Shown here: positions 54,413-63,554 of the stretch, piece after piece
Layout of the letters: each line of letters opens with the position of its first letter
Numbering within the stretch: position 1 is the first letter of the stretch
From: Pseudoalteromonas sp. XI10
GTDB taxonomy: Bacteria > Pseudomonadota > Gammaproteobacteria > Enterobacterales > Alteromonadaceae
Length of the DNA: 64,000 bases
Reading direction: 5' to 3'
NCBI RefSeq assembly: GCF_001469895.1
Contig: NZ_LOPY01000019.1
Span: 310,001 to 374,000, forward strand
Notes under the pieces: model-generated
What the model was told of the DNA's origin: nothing
Databases searched by the model: none
What the model saw: the letters and a program-made list of their open reading frames with translations, nothing else
Made by a program: the position numbers and the translations under genes

Positions 54413-55405
54413 TCAGATCTTAGCAACACACCTTTTTCATTGCTTGAATTGAGCCCAATGAAAGAGTACGAAACCGTTTCGCAAACACTAGCTAACAGTG
54501 TTACCTATGCACAAACAGCCGACAAACTGGGTTTTAATCGGTTTTGGATGGCAGAGCATCATAATATGCGCGGTATTGTGTGTGCCGCAACTTCAGTATT
54601 GATAGGTCACATCGCAGGTAAAACTCAGAATATCCGCGTAGGTGCAGGTGGGGTGATGTTACCTAACCATCCACCGCTGGTGGTTGCTGAGCAATTTGGC
54701 ACCCTAGAGAGTTTATACCCCGGTCGCATTGATTTAGGTTTAGGCCGAGCACCAGGCAGTGATCCAATTACCAGCCGAGCTTTGCGCCGTGACGAACAAC
54801 GCGCTGAGCGCTTCAATGATGAAGTAACGGAGCTGCAAGCTTTACTTGGCCCATATAAAGGTGACTCTCCAGTACGCGCAATCCCAGGTGAAGACACTAA
54901 TGTGCCAATCTGGTTACTGGGCTCAAGCCTTTATAGCGCTGGACTTGCGGCAAAAAAAGGCCTGCCATATGCATTTGCTGGTCATTTTGCGCCACGCTTT
55001 GTTGAAGATGCCATTGCATTGTATCGCAGAGAATTTCAGCCATCTGAGGTATTAGATAAGCCATACGTCATGCTTGGCTTACCCGTTGTTGCAGCTGACA
55101 CCGATGAGCAAGCACAGTTTTTAGCAACCACAGCGAAACAACGTATCTTAGCTCTTATGCGCGGCAAGCCACTTTGGCTTAAAGAGCCTGTAGCAACAAT
55201 GGAAGGCTTGTGGACAGCGCAAGAAAAAATGCAAGTAGAAAACTTTTTAGGGCTTTCTGTTGTTGGCGGTCAAGCGAGCGTTAAGCATAAGCTGGGTATG
55301 ATTAAACAAACGCTACAGGTTGATGAGTTTATTTTTACAAATGACCTGTATGAATTGAGTGACAGGCAACATGCGCTAGAAATACTAGCAAGCATCATGA
55401 ACTAA
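54410..55405 (+). CDS. Luciferase-like flavin-dependent monooxygenase (LLM class)
   Basis: About 331 residues from the ATG at 54410, preceded by GGAGAG; a longer frame to 54350 would run through the hairpin and adds no family sequence. Start FSLLELSPM, then KLGFNRFWMAEHHNM, NIRVGAGGVMLPNHPPLVVAEQFG (read as VGAGGVMLPNHPPLVVAEQF) and YPGRIDLGLGRAPGSDP are the markers of single-component-like bacterial luciferase relatives of the MsnO8/YhbW group. It needs reduced FMN, which the neighbouring SIP reductase could supply. Substrate unknown. Confidence 0.92.
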   Translation: MSDLSNTPFSLLELSPMKEYETVSQTLANSVTYAQTADKLGFNRFWMAEHHNMRGIVCAATSVLIGHIAGKTQNIRVGAGGVMLPNHPPLVVAEQFGTLESLYPGRIDLGLGRAPGSDPITSRALRRDEQRAERFNDEVTELQALLGPYKGDSPVRAIPGEDTNVPIWLLGSSLYSAGLAAKKGLPYAFAGHFAPRFVEDAIALYRREFQPSEVLDKPYVMLGLPVVAADTDEQAQFLATTAKQRILALMRGKPLWLKEPVATMEGLWTAQEKMQVENFLGLSVVGGQASVKHKLGMIKQTLQVDEFIFTNDLYELSDRQHALEILASIMN

Positions 55406-55580
55406 TAAGGTTTGGCAAATATTGAATGCGTGTAATGAGTTTTTTATGCGCATTGCTTAAGCCCTGACACTCATTTATTAAACGGTTTTATAGATTAAAT
55501 CAATTTATATAATCTGTTTTAAGGATTGAATTTAACTTAATACAATACATTTATTAACCATAACCCTAGGAAGGTGCACC

Positions 55581-56537
55581 GTGAAATCTCAAACAATTGC
55601 CGCAATAGAACCACAAACAAAAACAGCATTAATCGCTGAGGGTGGTGGGCAACGAGGGATTTTTACCGCAGGTGTGCTCGATGCATGGTTAGAAAATAAT
55701 TACGATCCATTCGATTTATTCATTGGCACATCGGCAGGCTCACAAAACTTAACAAGTTATTTAGCGCGTCAAAAAGGCTATGCAAAACGTTTGATCAGAG
55801 GCCTTTCTCGTCATAAACGTTTTTTCCAACTTGGCCGCGGGCTATTTGGTAAAAGCATTGTCGACCTTGATTGGTATTTTGATAAAACCAAAGAGGTAAA
55901 CCGTGCCCTTGATTTTAAAACTGCAACACAAAGCCTAGGTAAACGCGAGCTGTTGATCACAACCACTAACGCGGCTGACCGTAAACCTTATTATTTGAGC
56001 CCAAATGGTGAAGATACGCAATGGTTGGCATTGTTAAAAGCATCAAGCGCATTACCCTTTTTATATAAAGACGGCGTTAACTTAACTCCTTGGTTAACAA
56101 CCAAGGCAGCAAACGATGCCATTATTCAAAGCTCTAATACTGATTTAGTGCATGATATGTATTTAGATGGTGGCTTAGCTGCACCTTTACCTGTGAAAGA
56201 AGCTTATAACCGTGGTGCTCGTGATATTGTGGTTATTAGAACTGTTGATGAAAACTTTCAAGTACAATCTGAATGGGTAAATAAGTTAAAGTCACTGGTT
56301 TGTGTATCAGGTTATTGCCCTAAAACCATTGATTACTTGGTTCAACACGAACAAGCTTATCAAGAAGAACTGGATTTCATTGCCAACCCACTAAGTGATG
56401 CCCGTATCACACAAATTTTTGCAGGCAGTAAATTACGCAGTAAGCTACTGGGTAGCACAGATTCAGATCTGCGCTATGATCACAAATTAGGCTTAGCAGC
56501 AGGTCGTGCTTTTTTACAGCAGCAACTGCTAAATTAG
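55581..56537 (+). CDS. Patatin-like phospholipase (YjjU-type)
   Basis: 318 residues, GTG start with AGGAAGG (55568-55574) upstream. Patatin core: oxyanion loop GGGQRGIFTAGVLDAWLE, nucleophile GTSAGS (Ser about 50) and catalytic YLDGGLAAPLPV Asp near 195; the C-terminal part with VIRTVDENFQVQSEWV resembles the DUF6363 end of YjjU. Probably a cytosolic lipid acyl hydrolase. It precedes an alanine symporter gene by 120 bp on the same strand. Confidence 0.92.
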   Translation: MKSQTIAAIEPQTKTALIAEGGGQRGIFTAGVLDAWLENNYDPFDLFIGTSAGSQNLTSYLARQKGYAKRLIRGLSRHKRFFQLGRGLFGKSIVDLDWYFDKTKEVNRALDFKTATQSLGKRELLITTTNAADRKPYYLSPNGEDTQWLALLKASSALPFLYKDGVNLTPWLTTKAANDAIIQSSNTDLVHDMYLDGGLAAPLPVKEAYNRGARDIVVIRTVDENFQVQSEWVNKLKSLVCVSGYCPKTIDYLVQHEQAYQEELDFIANPLSDARITQIFAGSKLRSKLLGSTDSDLRYDHKLGLAAGRAFLQQQLLN

Positions 56538-56657
56538 TTGGGAGCAGGCTAAGTTAATTAATCCCATTGCCTACTTGAGATATTTGTAAATAGAGTTAAA
56601 GTGGTTAGCTATTCACTTTTTGTGATTTTTTATCTATAAGAACAATAAAGGCTTGCC

Positions 56658-58067
56658 ATGTTTAACAGTGCTGTATCGACAATCAATGGTCTTCTTTGGG
56701 GAGAAGGCCAAATTCTTATCTATATTCTTCTGTTTGCTGGTATCTGGTTTTCGGTAAGGCTAAAAGTGATTCAACTGGTTAAGTTTCGCCATATGTTTAG
56801 CCTGTTAAAGTCGAGTAGCACCACCGATAAAAACTCAATCAGTTCATTTCAAGCTTTATGTACTGGACTTTCTGCTCGCGTAGGCACAGGTAACCTTGCA
56901 GGGGTTGCCGTTGCTATTTCGTTAGGGGGCAGCGGGGCCATATTTTGGATGTGGGTGATTGCCATTTTGGGCATGGCCACTGGCTTTGCCGAAAGCGTAC
57001 TTGGGCAAGTCTATAAAGTTAGGGATGCCAATGGTGAGTTTAGGGGCGGGCCTGCTTACTATATTCAGCAAGGCTTGGGCAGCAGAGCGCTTGCGGTGTG
57101 TTTTGCCTTTTGCTTGTTCCTTGGTTATGGCTTTACGTTTAGTGCCATGCAAACGAATACCATTACCGATGCTCTCAATTACGCATTTGAAATTCCAACT
57201 TTGTATTCAGGTATTGTGATCACGATACTGGCAGGCTCTATTATTTTAGGTGGCTTTAAAGCTATTGCCCGCTTTGCTGAACGAATTGTGCCAGTTATGG
57301 GCATTTTATTTGTACTCGCCGCCATTATTATTACTTTATTGAATATCGGTAAAGTGCCTGCGATGATTGAGGATATTTTACTTTCTGCCTTTGGCTTACA
57401 AGAGGCCGGCGCAGGGGCAATGGGCGCCGCAATTAAAAATGGTATTCAGCGAGGGCTTTATTCGAATGAAGCCGGAGCGGGGAGTGTGCCACATGCATCT
57501 GGCTGTGCATCACCAGTACCAAATCACCCAGTCACTCAAGGCTATATTCAAATGCTAGGGGTGTTTTTCGATACCATTGTGCTGTGTAGTTGTACGGCGG
57601 TGATTATTTTATTGGCTGATATTGATATTAGCGGCGAAATGGAAGGGATCCGCTTAACTCAATCTGCGATGACAGCGCATATGGCCGCTGGTGGCATTTA
57701 CTTTGTAGCGGCTGCAATTTGTTTATTCGCGTTTACTTCTGTGGTTGCAAACTATGCCTACGCAGAAAGTAACCTACATTTATTTAAGCTGGATAATAAA
57801 CTCGGCCGAGGTATTTACACCTGTTTATATTTATCAATGATGATTTGGGGTGCTTCGGCCACCATTAAACAAGTGTGGGATCTTGCAGACATTGCTTTAG
57901 GTTTAATGACAGTGGTGAACGTTATCGCTATCATACGCTTAACGCCAACTATCTTATCTGTGACAAAAGACTACCATAGTCAACGTGAAGCAGGGCAAGA
58001 ACCGAGTTTTGATTCTGAAAAAGTGCAGGTTCAAGGTCAAACAGAACAAGGGATTTGGCGCAAATAA
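56658..58067 (+). CDS. Alanine/glycine:cation symporter (AGCS family)
   Basis: 469 residues with about ten membrane helices. Family motifs: CTGLSARVGTGNLAGVAVAI, VYKVRDANGEFRGGPAYYI and the signature RGLYSNEAGAGSVPHA. Takes up alanine or glycine with sodium or protons. It sits between two patatin-like lipase genes on the same strand (28 bp to the next), possibly an operon of mixed function. Confidence 0.95.
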   Translation: MFNSAVSTINGLLWGEGQILIYILLFAGIWFSVRLKVIQLVKFRHMFSLLKSSSTTDKNSISSFQALCTGLSARVGTGNLAGVAVAISLGGSGAIFWMWVIAILGMATGFAESVLGQVYKVRDANGEFRGGPAYYIQQGLGSRALAVCFAFCLFLGYGFTFSAMQTNTITDALNYAFEIPTLYSGIVITILAGSIILGGFKAIARFAERIVPVMGILFVLAAIIITLLNIGKVPAMIEDILLSAFGLQEAGAGAMGAAIKNGIQRGLYSNEAGAGSVPHASGCASPVPNHPVTQGYIQMLGVFFDTIVLCSCTAVIILLADIDISGEMEGIRLTQSAMTAHMAAGGIYFVAAAICLFAFTSVVANYAYAESNLHLFKLDNKLGRGIYTCLYLSMMIWGASATIKQVWDLADIALGLMTVVNVIAIIRLTPTILSVTKDYHSQREAGQEPSFDSEKVQVQGQTEQGIWRK

Positions 58068-58094
58068 GCTAAAACAATAACGAGAAAAGTAATC

Positions 58095-59144
58095 ATGATA
58101 GATATTTACGCAGGGCCAAGTGCTGCAAAAGTAATTCAAGAGCAAGGCCTGTCTGCCGATTTGTTTAATACCTTTTTAGGAGCAAGCGGCGGGCCCAAGT
58201 GGTTTACATTATTTGGTTTGGATAAATATCTATTTGGTGAATTTTTTAAAGACCGTACCACACCTTTAAACTTATTAGGGTCAAGTGCTGGGGCATTTAG
58301 ATCTGCCTGTTTTGCTCAAAATGACCCTGTTGCTGCAATATCTCGATTAGCAAAGTCTTACTCTGAAACACGCTATTCATCGAATAAAGCAAAACCAGAA
58401 GAAATAACAACAAAAGCGCGAGAGTTATTAAGCACAGTTTTTGCTGAAAATGGTATTCAAGAAATCATTAACAACCCTATTTTTAAAGCCCACTTTATAG
58501 TTGCAAAATCGAATGGCTTTACAGCATCAGAAAACAAAGTGATGCAGTTAATGGGTTTATCTAAAAGCTACTTATTCAATCGAATGAATAGGCGTTTGTT
58601 AAGTAAGCAATATGAGCGTTATGTATTTCAGCCTACAGATAGTCAGTTATCTTTTTCCGATAATAATACTTTCAATACCCATACTATTGAGCTAAGCGAA
58701 GATAATTTAGCGGATGCATTACTTGCTTCAGGCTCTATTCCATTAGTCATGCAGGGCATTAAAAATATCAAAGGAACACCACCAGGTATGTATCGCGATG
58801 GCGGTATCATCGATTACCACTTTGACTTAAGTATTCATAATGACGGGCTTATTTTATATCCACATTTTAATAACAGCCCTAAAGCAGGTTGGTTTGATAA
58901 GAGCCTAAAGCGCGGTGTTACCCCGAGTAACTATGAAAACGTAGTGATGATCACTCCATCAGCTGACTTTGTTGCTTCGTTACCTTATGGCAAAATCCCT
59001 GATCGTAAAGACTTTACAGAACTTGATGCTGATACACGAATTAAGTATTGGCAGCAGGTATTCAAAGAAACAGAACGGTTAGCAGAAGCATTCGATGCGG
59101 TGTGTACTAATAAGCACACACCGAAAATAAACCTAATCAAATAG
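58095..59144 (+). CDS. Patatin-like phospholipase, second and divergent type
   Basis: 349 residues. Oxyanion loop LGASGGPKWF, nucleophile GSSAGAFRSA (Ser about 58) and catalytic MYRDGGIIDYHFD (Asp about 236) complete a patatin Ser-Asp dyad, but the sequence differs strongly from the first patatin gene 1.5 kb upstream and is not a recent duplicate. Substrate unknown. It ends with a coding hairpin (59098-59123) just before the convergent chemoreceptor gene. Confidence 0.88.
   Translation: MIDIYAGPSAAKVIQEQGLSADLFNTFLGASGGPKWFTLFGLDKYLFGEFFKDRTTPLNLLGSSAGAFRSACFAQNDPVAAISRLAKSYSETRYSSNKAKPEEITTKARELLSTVFAENGIQEIINNPIFKAHFIVAKSNGFTASENKVMQLMGLSKSYLFNRMNRRLLSKQYERYVFQPTDSQLSFSDNNTFNTHTIELSEDNLADALLASGSIPLVMQGIKNIKGTPPGMYRDGGIIDYHFDLSIHNDGLILYPHFNNSPKAGWFDKSLKRGVTPSNYENVVMITPSADFVASLPYGKIPDRKDFTELDADTRIKYWQQVFKETERLAEAFDAVCTNKHTPKINLIK
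59098..59123 (+). repeat. Hairpin inside the 3' end of the second patatin gene
   Basis: CGGTGTGT (59098-59105) pairs with ACACACCG (59116-59123) around ten bases, about 20 bp before the stop codon, and may help end the transcript ahead of the convergent gene. Confidence 0.35.
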
Positions 59145-59155
59145 TATTGCTTTCG

Positions 59156-60097
59156 CTACTTAAACTGATTAATCAAGGAAGTTTGCTCTGTCACTTTACT
59201 GAGGAGCGCTTCGCAAAGTTGCTGCGAAGTATGGCCAAGCTCTGTACACTCATGAGCAAAGTCTTGCGCTGACGTTAAGTTGGTAGCAATAACTTGGCTT
59301 GCTGTCAGTTGCTCGTTCATTGCATGCGCTATGATGCTATTGAGTTCACTTAGTTTGATAGACTGAGCTTTAATATGGTCTAAACTATCGCCACTTTGAT
59401 GTGCAAGCTCAACACTTTTAGCTGATAAGTTAAGTCCATCTTTCATGGCTAATTGTGCTTGTTTCGAAGCGTGAGTGAGCTGATTTAATACATTGTTTAT
59501 TTCTTCTGTGGATTGCTGAGTTCGTGAGGCTAATGCACGTACTTCACCGGCAACAACGGCAAAGCCTCGGCCATGATCACCAGCACGGGCAGCTTCGATG
59601 GCCGCATTTAAAGCAAGTAAATTAGTTTGATCAGCAATGGCGTTTATCTCAGATAAAATTGCCACAATGTGTTGATTACCTTCAATTAAGTTTTCTACTT
59701 GGCTACTTGCTGCTTTGAGTTTTTCATCAAGTTCACTAATTGAAGCTATCGTTTGTTTGACCGCAAGTGAACCTTCTTCTGTAGCTTGGTTTGACTCTTC
59801 GGCAGCTTGATTAGATTGCATTGTGCTCGATGAAAGCTCATTGATTGAAGCCGTCATTTGCTCTGTGGCAACAACAATTTGAGAGACTTCATCTGTTTGT
59901 TTATTTAAAAGTTCAGTCACGTTATGACCAGACTCTGCACATTGTTGCGCATTGTGATTAACGCCCATGGTCACATCATTTACACGACCAACAACAGCTT
60001 TTAATTTAGCTTGTTGCATCTCAAGGGCAAGATGTAAAAAGCCAGATTGATCATTAGTACCAGAGTAGAGGTAGGCCATTAAAGGATTATCAAACAC
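59156..60097 (-). CDS. C-terminal part of a split Aer-like chemoreceptor: MCP signalling domain
   Basis: 313 residues opening at a GTG (60097). It begins [18 protein letters not shown] and [10 protein letters not shown], the segment that in PAS-containing Aer-like receptors joins the membrane anchor to the signalling domain, then the MCP coiled coil with the hairpin tip [38 protein letters not shown] and [10 protein letters not shown]. It lacks any membrane helix or sensor of its own. It is one base-shift out of frame with the PAS/membrane ORF upstream (overlap 60090-60097), and the two lengths sum to that of one normal receptor, so it is best read as part of a frameshifted gene. Confidence 0.8.
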   Translation of the reverse strand: MFDNPLMAYLYSGTNDQSGFLHLALEMQQAKLKAVVGRVNDVTMGVNHNAQQCAESGHNVTELLNKQTDEVSQIVVATEQMTASINELSSSTMQSNQAAEESNQATEEGSLAVKQTIASISELDEKLKAASSQVENLIEGNQHIVAILSEINAIADQTNLLALNAAIEAARAGDHGRGFAVVAGEVRALASRTQQSTEEINNVLNQLTHASKQAQLAMKDGLNLSAKSVELAHQSGDSLDHIKAQSIKLSELNSIIAHAMNEQLTASQVIATNLTSAQDFAHECTELGHTSQQLCEALLSKVTEQTSLINQFK

Positions 60098-60725
60098 TTG
60101 CTTTGCTTATAAGTGCTAAATATTTTTGACGCCAAAAATACATAAGCCCATTAGCTGATGCTAAAAATAGAACTAGTAGACAATTAAAAATATCGAATCC
60201 AGAGCTAAAAACGGCAGCCAGCGAACCTAAAAAACTAATAAATAATAGGGCACTTATGTAAAGAGTGGAATCGAACTTTGCTGCAGTGGCATGAGATTTT
60301 TGATTATTGTTTATTTTAGCGTATTCAGCGGTCGCTCTTTGTACGACATCATCACTTTGTTTAGTTCTGACTGATTGAAACTCAACAGTACGACCACTTT
60401 TATCTTTAATCGGTGTTACAAAGGCATTAACCCAATAATAATCACCATTTTTACAGCGATTTTTAACAGGTCCCATCCAAGATTGACCATTTTTTAGATG
60501 TTGCCACAAATCTGCAAAAGCCAGTTTCGGCATATCAGAGTGACGAACAAGGTTATGAGGCTTACCTACCATTTCGTCTAGCGTGAAACCAGCTATTTTG
60601 CAAAATTCATCATTGGCATAAGTAATATGACTTTGTAAATCAGTAGTCGATAGGAGGATGTCAGATTCAGAAAATTTAACTTCGGTATCAGTATTAATTC
60701 TATGTTTCACGTTAAAATCACCCAA
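60090..60725 (-). CDS. N-terminal part of a split Aer-like chemoreceptor: PAS and membrane anchor
   Basis: 211 residues. PAS domain (about 18-125) with [39 protein letters not shown] and [20 protein letters not shown], the FAD-type PAS wording of Aer redox sensors; then two close membrane helices ([20 protein letters not shown] and [18 protein letters not shown], about 150-200). It stops at TGA (60090-60092) just where the signalling domain should start, and that domain continues in another frame. Alone it could not signal. Confidence 0.8.
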   Translation of the reverse strand: MGDFNVKHRINTDTEVKFSESDILLSTTDLQSHITYANDEFCKIAGFTLDEMVGKPHNLVRHSDMPKLAFADLWQHLKNGQSWMGPVKNRCKNGDYYWVNAFVTPIKDKSGRTVEFQSVRTKQSDDVVQRATAEYAKINNNQKSHATAAKFDSTLYISALLFISFLGSLAAVFSSGFDIFNCLLVLFLASANGLMYFWRQKYLALISKASV

Positions 60726-60919
60726 GTACAGCTTTAAATTCAGAAAGTAAATTAGCGGAGTAAAAACAGTCTGAACCAGAAAGAGGTAGTGTTAATTTGA
60801 ACACTAATGTTTATAAACAATTTAGCGATAAATTCGTGATAAAGAACTAGGAAAATTCCGGTTTTATGTTACAAAAGTTAATATTATTTAACTAAGAAAA
60901 GTTGGGGGAGATGGGTTAA

Positions 60920-60951
60920 AAGTTAGCTAAATTGTAAAATTTAGCCAACTT
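60920..60951 (-). terminator. Hairpin after the Excalibur-domain gene
   Basis: AAGTTAGCTAAAT (60920-60932) pairs with ATTTAGCCAACTT (60939-60951) with one mismatch and a six-base loop, 17 bp after the stop of the minus-strand gene. U-rich stretches are weak. Confidence 0.5.
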
Positions 60952-60967
60952 GATTTTTAAAAATACA

Positions 60968-61285
60968 TTAATCTCGCAAAATAAAATCACTCTGGCAGGG
61001 GGCTTCACCGGGGCTTTGATCTAACTTTGTGTTAGGGCAATTTTTGGTAAAAAATAACGCTTCTTCTAGAGAGTTCATTTGGCTGCAATATTGACGGCCA
61101 TCACATTCATACTCTGGCTTTTCATAATCAGATATTGTGATATCTCGATTATGGCTGTAATTTGATTTTACGGGATCAATAATTTTTGTTTGAAGCGTTT
61201 GTGTTGGTGAGATACCCCCATAATTAACTGCATAATAATCCCATGCGAAATAGCCAATTATGATGATTAGAAAAAACTTCCTCAT
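60968..61285 (-). CDS. Small membrane-anchored Excalibur-domain-like protein
   Basis: 105 residues: one N-terminal membrane helix (FFLIIIIGYFAWDYYAV), a linker, then an Excalibur-like domain with YECDGRQYCSQMNSLEEALF and FTKNCPNTKLD. Complete Excalibur domains continue with a DGDxDGxPCE calcium loop; here the end reads SPGEAPCQSDF, so most calcium-loop aspartates are missing. The cysteine pattern is kept. Role unknown. Confidence 0.75.
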   Translation of the reverse strand: MRKFFLIIIIGYFAWDYYAVNYGGISPTQTLQTKIIDPVKSNYSHNRDITISDYEKPEYECDGRQYCSQMNSLEEALFFTKNCPNTKLDQSPGEAPCQSDFILRD

Positions 61286-61590
61286 GATGAATCCTTGTTA
61301 TTATTGTTTAGACTAATGTGAATCGTGAGAGGGATTGAAGCCTAAGCCTAATGGCCCAACCCGAAAGTCTTACTATAATAAGTCGAAGAAATAATATTAA
61401 GTAAAATTAGTAGCTTATGAATTAAATACGAAATTTCTGATAGCGAAGATAAATCAAAAGTTCGAAATGAATAGCAGTTTTAAGTATTAAATTATTAGAA
61501 ATGTGGGTTTAGAAAACTAGGTGATTACTTAAAGATTAAAATATAACAACTACCCATAAATTACGTTATGTTAAATTAGCTAAAGTAATT
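61286..61590. other. Gene-free AT-rich stretch
   Basis: About 305 bp between two minus-strand genes, very AT-rich, with no ORF, repeat or clear palindrome seen apart from short A/T runs. It must hold the promoter of the Excalibur-domain gene near 61290-61340. Confidence 0.5.
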
Positions 61591-61626
61591 AAAAGTGGGA
61601 GTTAGGTTGCTAACTAGCCCACTTTT
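61591..61626 (-). terminator. Terminator after the SYLF lipoprotein gene
   Basis: AAAAGTGGG (61591-61599) pairs with CCCACTTTT (61618-61626), and AGTTAG with CTAACT inside, giving a long hairpin 18 bp after the stop codon. Confidence 0.85.
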
Positions 61627-61644
61627 AGAAGGGTTTTAAATAGC

Positions 61645-62208
61645 TTAATTAAGCTCAGAATCTACCCAAAACTTAGTGCCTTTAAGTACCGCTTGTAACG
61701 CAAGGCCATTTTCGGTTAAAGAATAAACGGTTACTTGGTCTGCAATTGCTTCGGCAACTAAAGCGCCACCTTTATCTTCATATTTTGCTGCTGCATCTGC
61801 ATTACCTCCGAATGCCCAACCATGTTCAATAAAGCGATTTACTGCTGCTTGGTTATGAAAAACCATCACAACATTAAAGTCTTTAACACCTAAACCTAAG
61901 CCTAAACCAGCTTCACCCATATTCATGTAAGTTGATTTACCGGTTAGATTATTTTTAACAACACCATAACCACCGCCAAAACTGGCTAAAACAACATTTA
62001 CATTGGCATTATCAAAAACCGCATAACCTGCAGAGTTAGCAATTTGTTGTTTAACATCAGGTTTTTGCGAGTAAAGCTCACTTAATGTATTGTTTTTCAT
62101 GCTTTGTACTAAAGCACGTTTTTCATCGGGAGATGCACTTCCTGTTGTAGCACAACCGGTTAAAATTGTAGTTATTAAAACTAAACTAATAGCGATAAAC
62201 TTTTTCAT
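61645..62208 (-). CDS. SYLF-domain (YSC84-related) lipoprotein
   Basis: 187 residues. Lipoprotein signal with lipobox LTGC (Cys19). The SYLF/YSC84 lipid-binding domain is shown by SAGYAVFDNANVNVVLASFG, GGYGVVKNNLTGKSTYMNMG, GLGLGVKDFNVVMVFHN and the final KGTKFWVD. Periplasmic or outer-membrane lipoproteins of this kind bind phosphoinositide-like or other lipids in eukaryotes; the bacterial role is unclear. Single gene. Confidence 0.92.
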   Translation of the reverse strand: MKKFIAISLVLITTILTGCATTGSASPDEKRALVQSMKNNTLSELYSQKPDVKQQIANSAGYAVFDNANVNVVLASFGGGYGVVKNNLTGKSTYMNMGEAGLGLGLGVKDFNVVMVFHNQAAVNRFIEHGWAFGGNADAAAKYEDKGGALVAEAIADQVTVYSLTENGLALQAVLKGTKFWVDSELN

Positions 62209-62342
62209 ACATATTCCTTGAATATTAGTATGGCAATCTAGTTAATGTTGCAAATACTAAAGATATATTAAGTCCAATACTAGACAGTATCGGACTTTAT
62301 GGTAATCTTATAACTAGTTATTTTACAAGATATTACATCATT

Positions 62343-63554
62343 ATGCTCGTTGCTCTCGTTGATACACTCAAACAACTGCGTTACCAAATTGCCCATCTTG
62401 AAGATGATACTCTTGCAACAGAATATCCAGAACTTGATAACTTTATACATTATGTTGGATTGACTGTTGCTGAATCAAAAAATGACTTAGCTTTTCTTTA
62501 TCAATTTTTATATGTGTATGGCCGAAAATCAGAAGCTACATTTAATCGATTTAGAAATGAGCTTGAGCGATTCTGTTTATGGTCATGGTTGGTTGCAGAG
62601 AAATCAGTTTTTGATCTAAAACGTGAAGATATTGAAGCCTATGTTGATTTTATGGTTGAACCAGATTCGGCCTGGTTATCAAGTTCAGTGCAATGGCGTT
62701 ATAAAGATGAACAAGGAATAAGACGACTCAATACAAATTGGCGCCCTTTCATAAAAAAAGAAAATATAGCTAGCCAACAAACACTCGCCGCTATGTTTAC
62801 AGCACTAAATGTATTTTATAAGTTCGCAATTTTAGAAGAAAAAACCTTTGCTAACTTTGTACCGGTTGTTAAAAAGAATAGTCCATACCTAGTTGTGCAA
62901 TCGCAAATCAAAATTCCCGATACACTCAGTGATATTCAATGGGAGTATGTATTTGGTGTTACTCGAGATTTATGTGAGCAACAACCTGATTTAGAAAGAA
63001 ATTTATTTACTCTCGCTTGCTTAAAAGGATTGTATCTACGAATTTCTGAGTTATCCGAGCGACCTCAGTGGTCGCCGGTTATGTCACATTTTTGGCAAGA
63101 TAATGATGGTTTTTGGTTTTTAAGAATTATGGGTAAAGGTAACAAATTACGTGATGTTACCTTAAGTGAAGATTTTATATCTTATCTAAAACGTTATAGG
63201 CTTTACCGTGGTTTACCTGCCCTGCCCCGCGTTGATGAAGCCGAGCCATTAGTTCATAAAATTCGTGGCAAAGGTGGAATGACTGTTCGTCAAATTCGTC
63301 GTTTAGTCCAACAAAGTTTTGACTTAGCAAAACAGTCTCTTTTAGATGACGGTTTCAAAGATGATGCGGAACAACTTGAAGCGGCTACGGCTCACTGGTT
63401 AAGACATACCGGTGCAACACACGATGCCCAAACAAGACCGCTAAAACATTTATCTGAAGATTTAGGTCATGCAAAAATCGCTACGACAGATCAAATTTAT
63501 ATTCAAACAAATATAAAAGAGCGCGCAAAGTCAGGAATAAAAAGGAAAGTTTAA
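62343..63554 (+). CDS. Tyrosine recombinase/integrase-like protein
   Basis: 403 residues. An N-terminal SAM-like core-binding region (about 45-180, FLYQFLYVYGRKSEATFNRF) precedes a catalytic domain with the tetrad visible: Arg in KGLYLRISELSE, Lys in GKGNKLRDVTL, HWLRHTGATH, LGHAKIATTDQIYI with the nucleophile Tyr. It appears intact. There is no excisionase, phage gene, tRNA or att repeat nearby, and its TAA overlaps the ATG of a cation:proton antiporter gene, so it may be a resident genomic recombinase rather than part of a mobile element. Confidence 0.88.
   Translation: MLVALVDTLKQLRYQIAHLEDDTLATEYPELDNFIHYVGLTVAESKNDLAFLYQFLYVYGRKSEATFNRFRNELERFCLWSWLVAEKSVFDLKREDIEAYVDFMVEPDSAWLSSSVQWRYKDEQGIRRLNTNWRPFIKKENIASQQTLAAMFTALNVFYKFAILEEKTFANFVPVVKKNSPYLVVQSQIKIPDTLSDIQWEYVFGVTRDLCEQQPDLERNLFTLACLKGLYLRISELSERPQWSPVMSHFWQDNDGFWFLRIMGKGNKLRDVTLSEDFISYLKRYRLYRGLPALPRVDEAEPLVHKIRGKGGMTVRQIRRLVQQSFDLAKQSLLDDGFKDDAEQLEAATAHWLRHTGATHDAQTRPLKHLSEDLGHAKIATTDQIYIQTNIKERAKSGIKRKV

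Noticed and set aside
55406..55580. Hairpin AATGCG...CGCATT near 55425-55460 as terminator
   Set aside because: Only six pairs around a loop of about 18 bases and no U-run after it.
62343..63554. Prophage or integron integrase
   Set aside because: No phage genes, tRNA target, att repeats or gene cassettes were seen on either side within the window.
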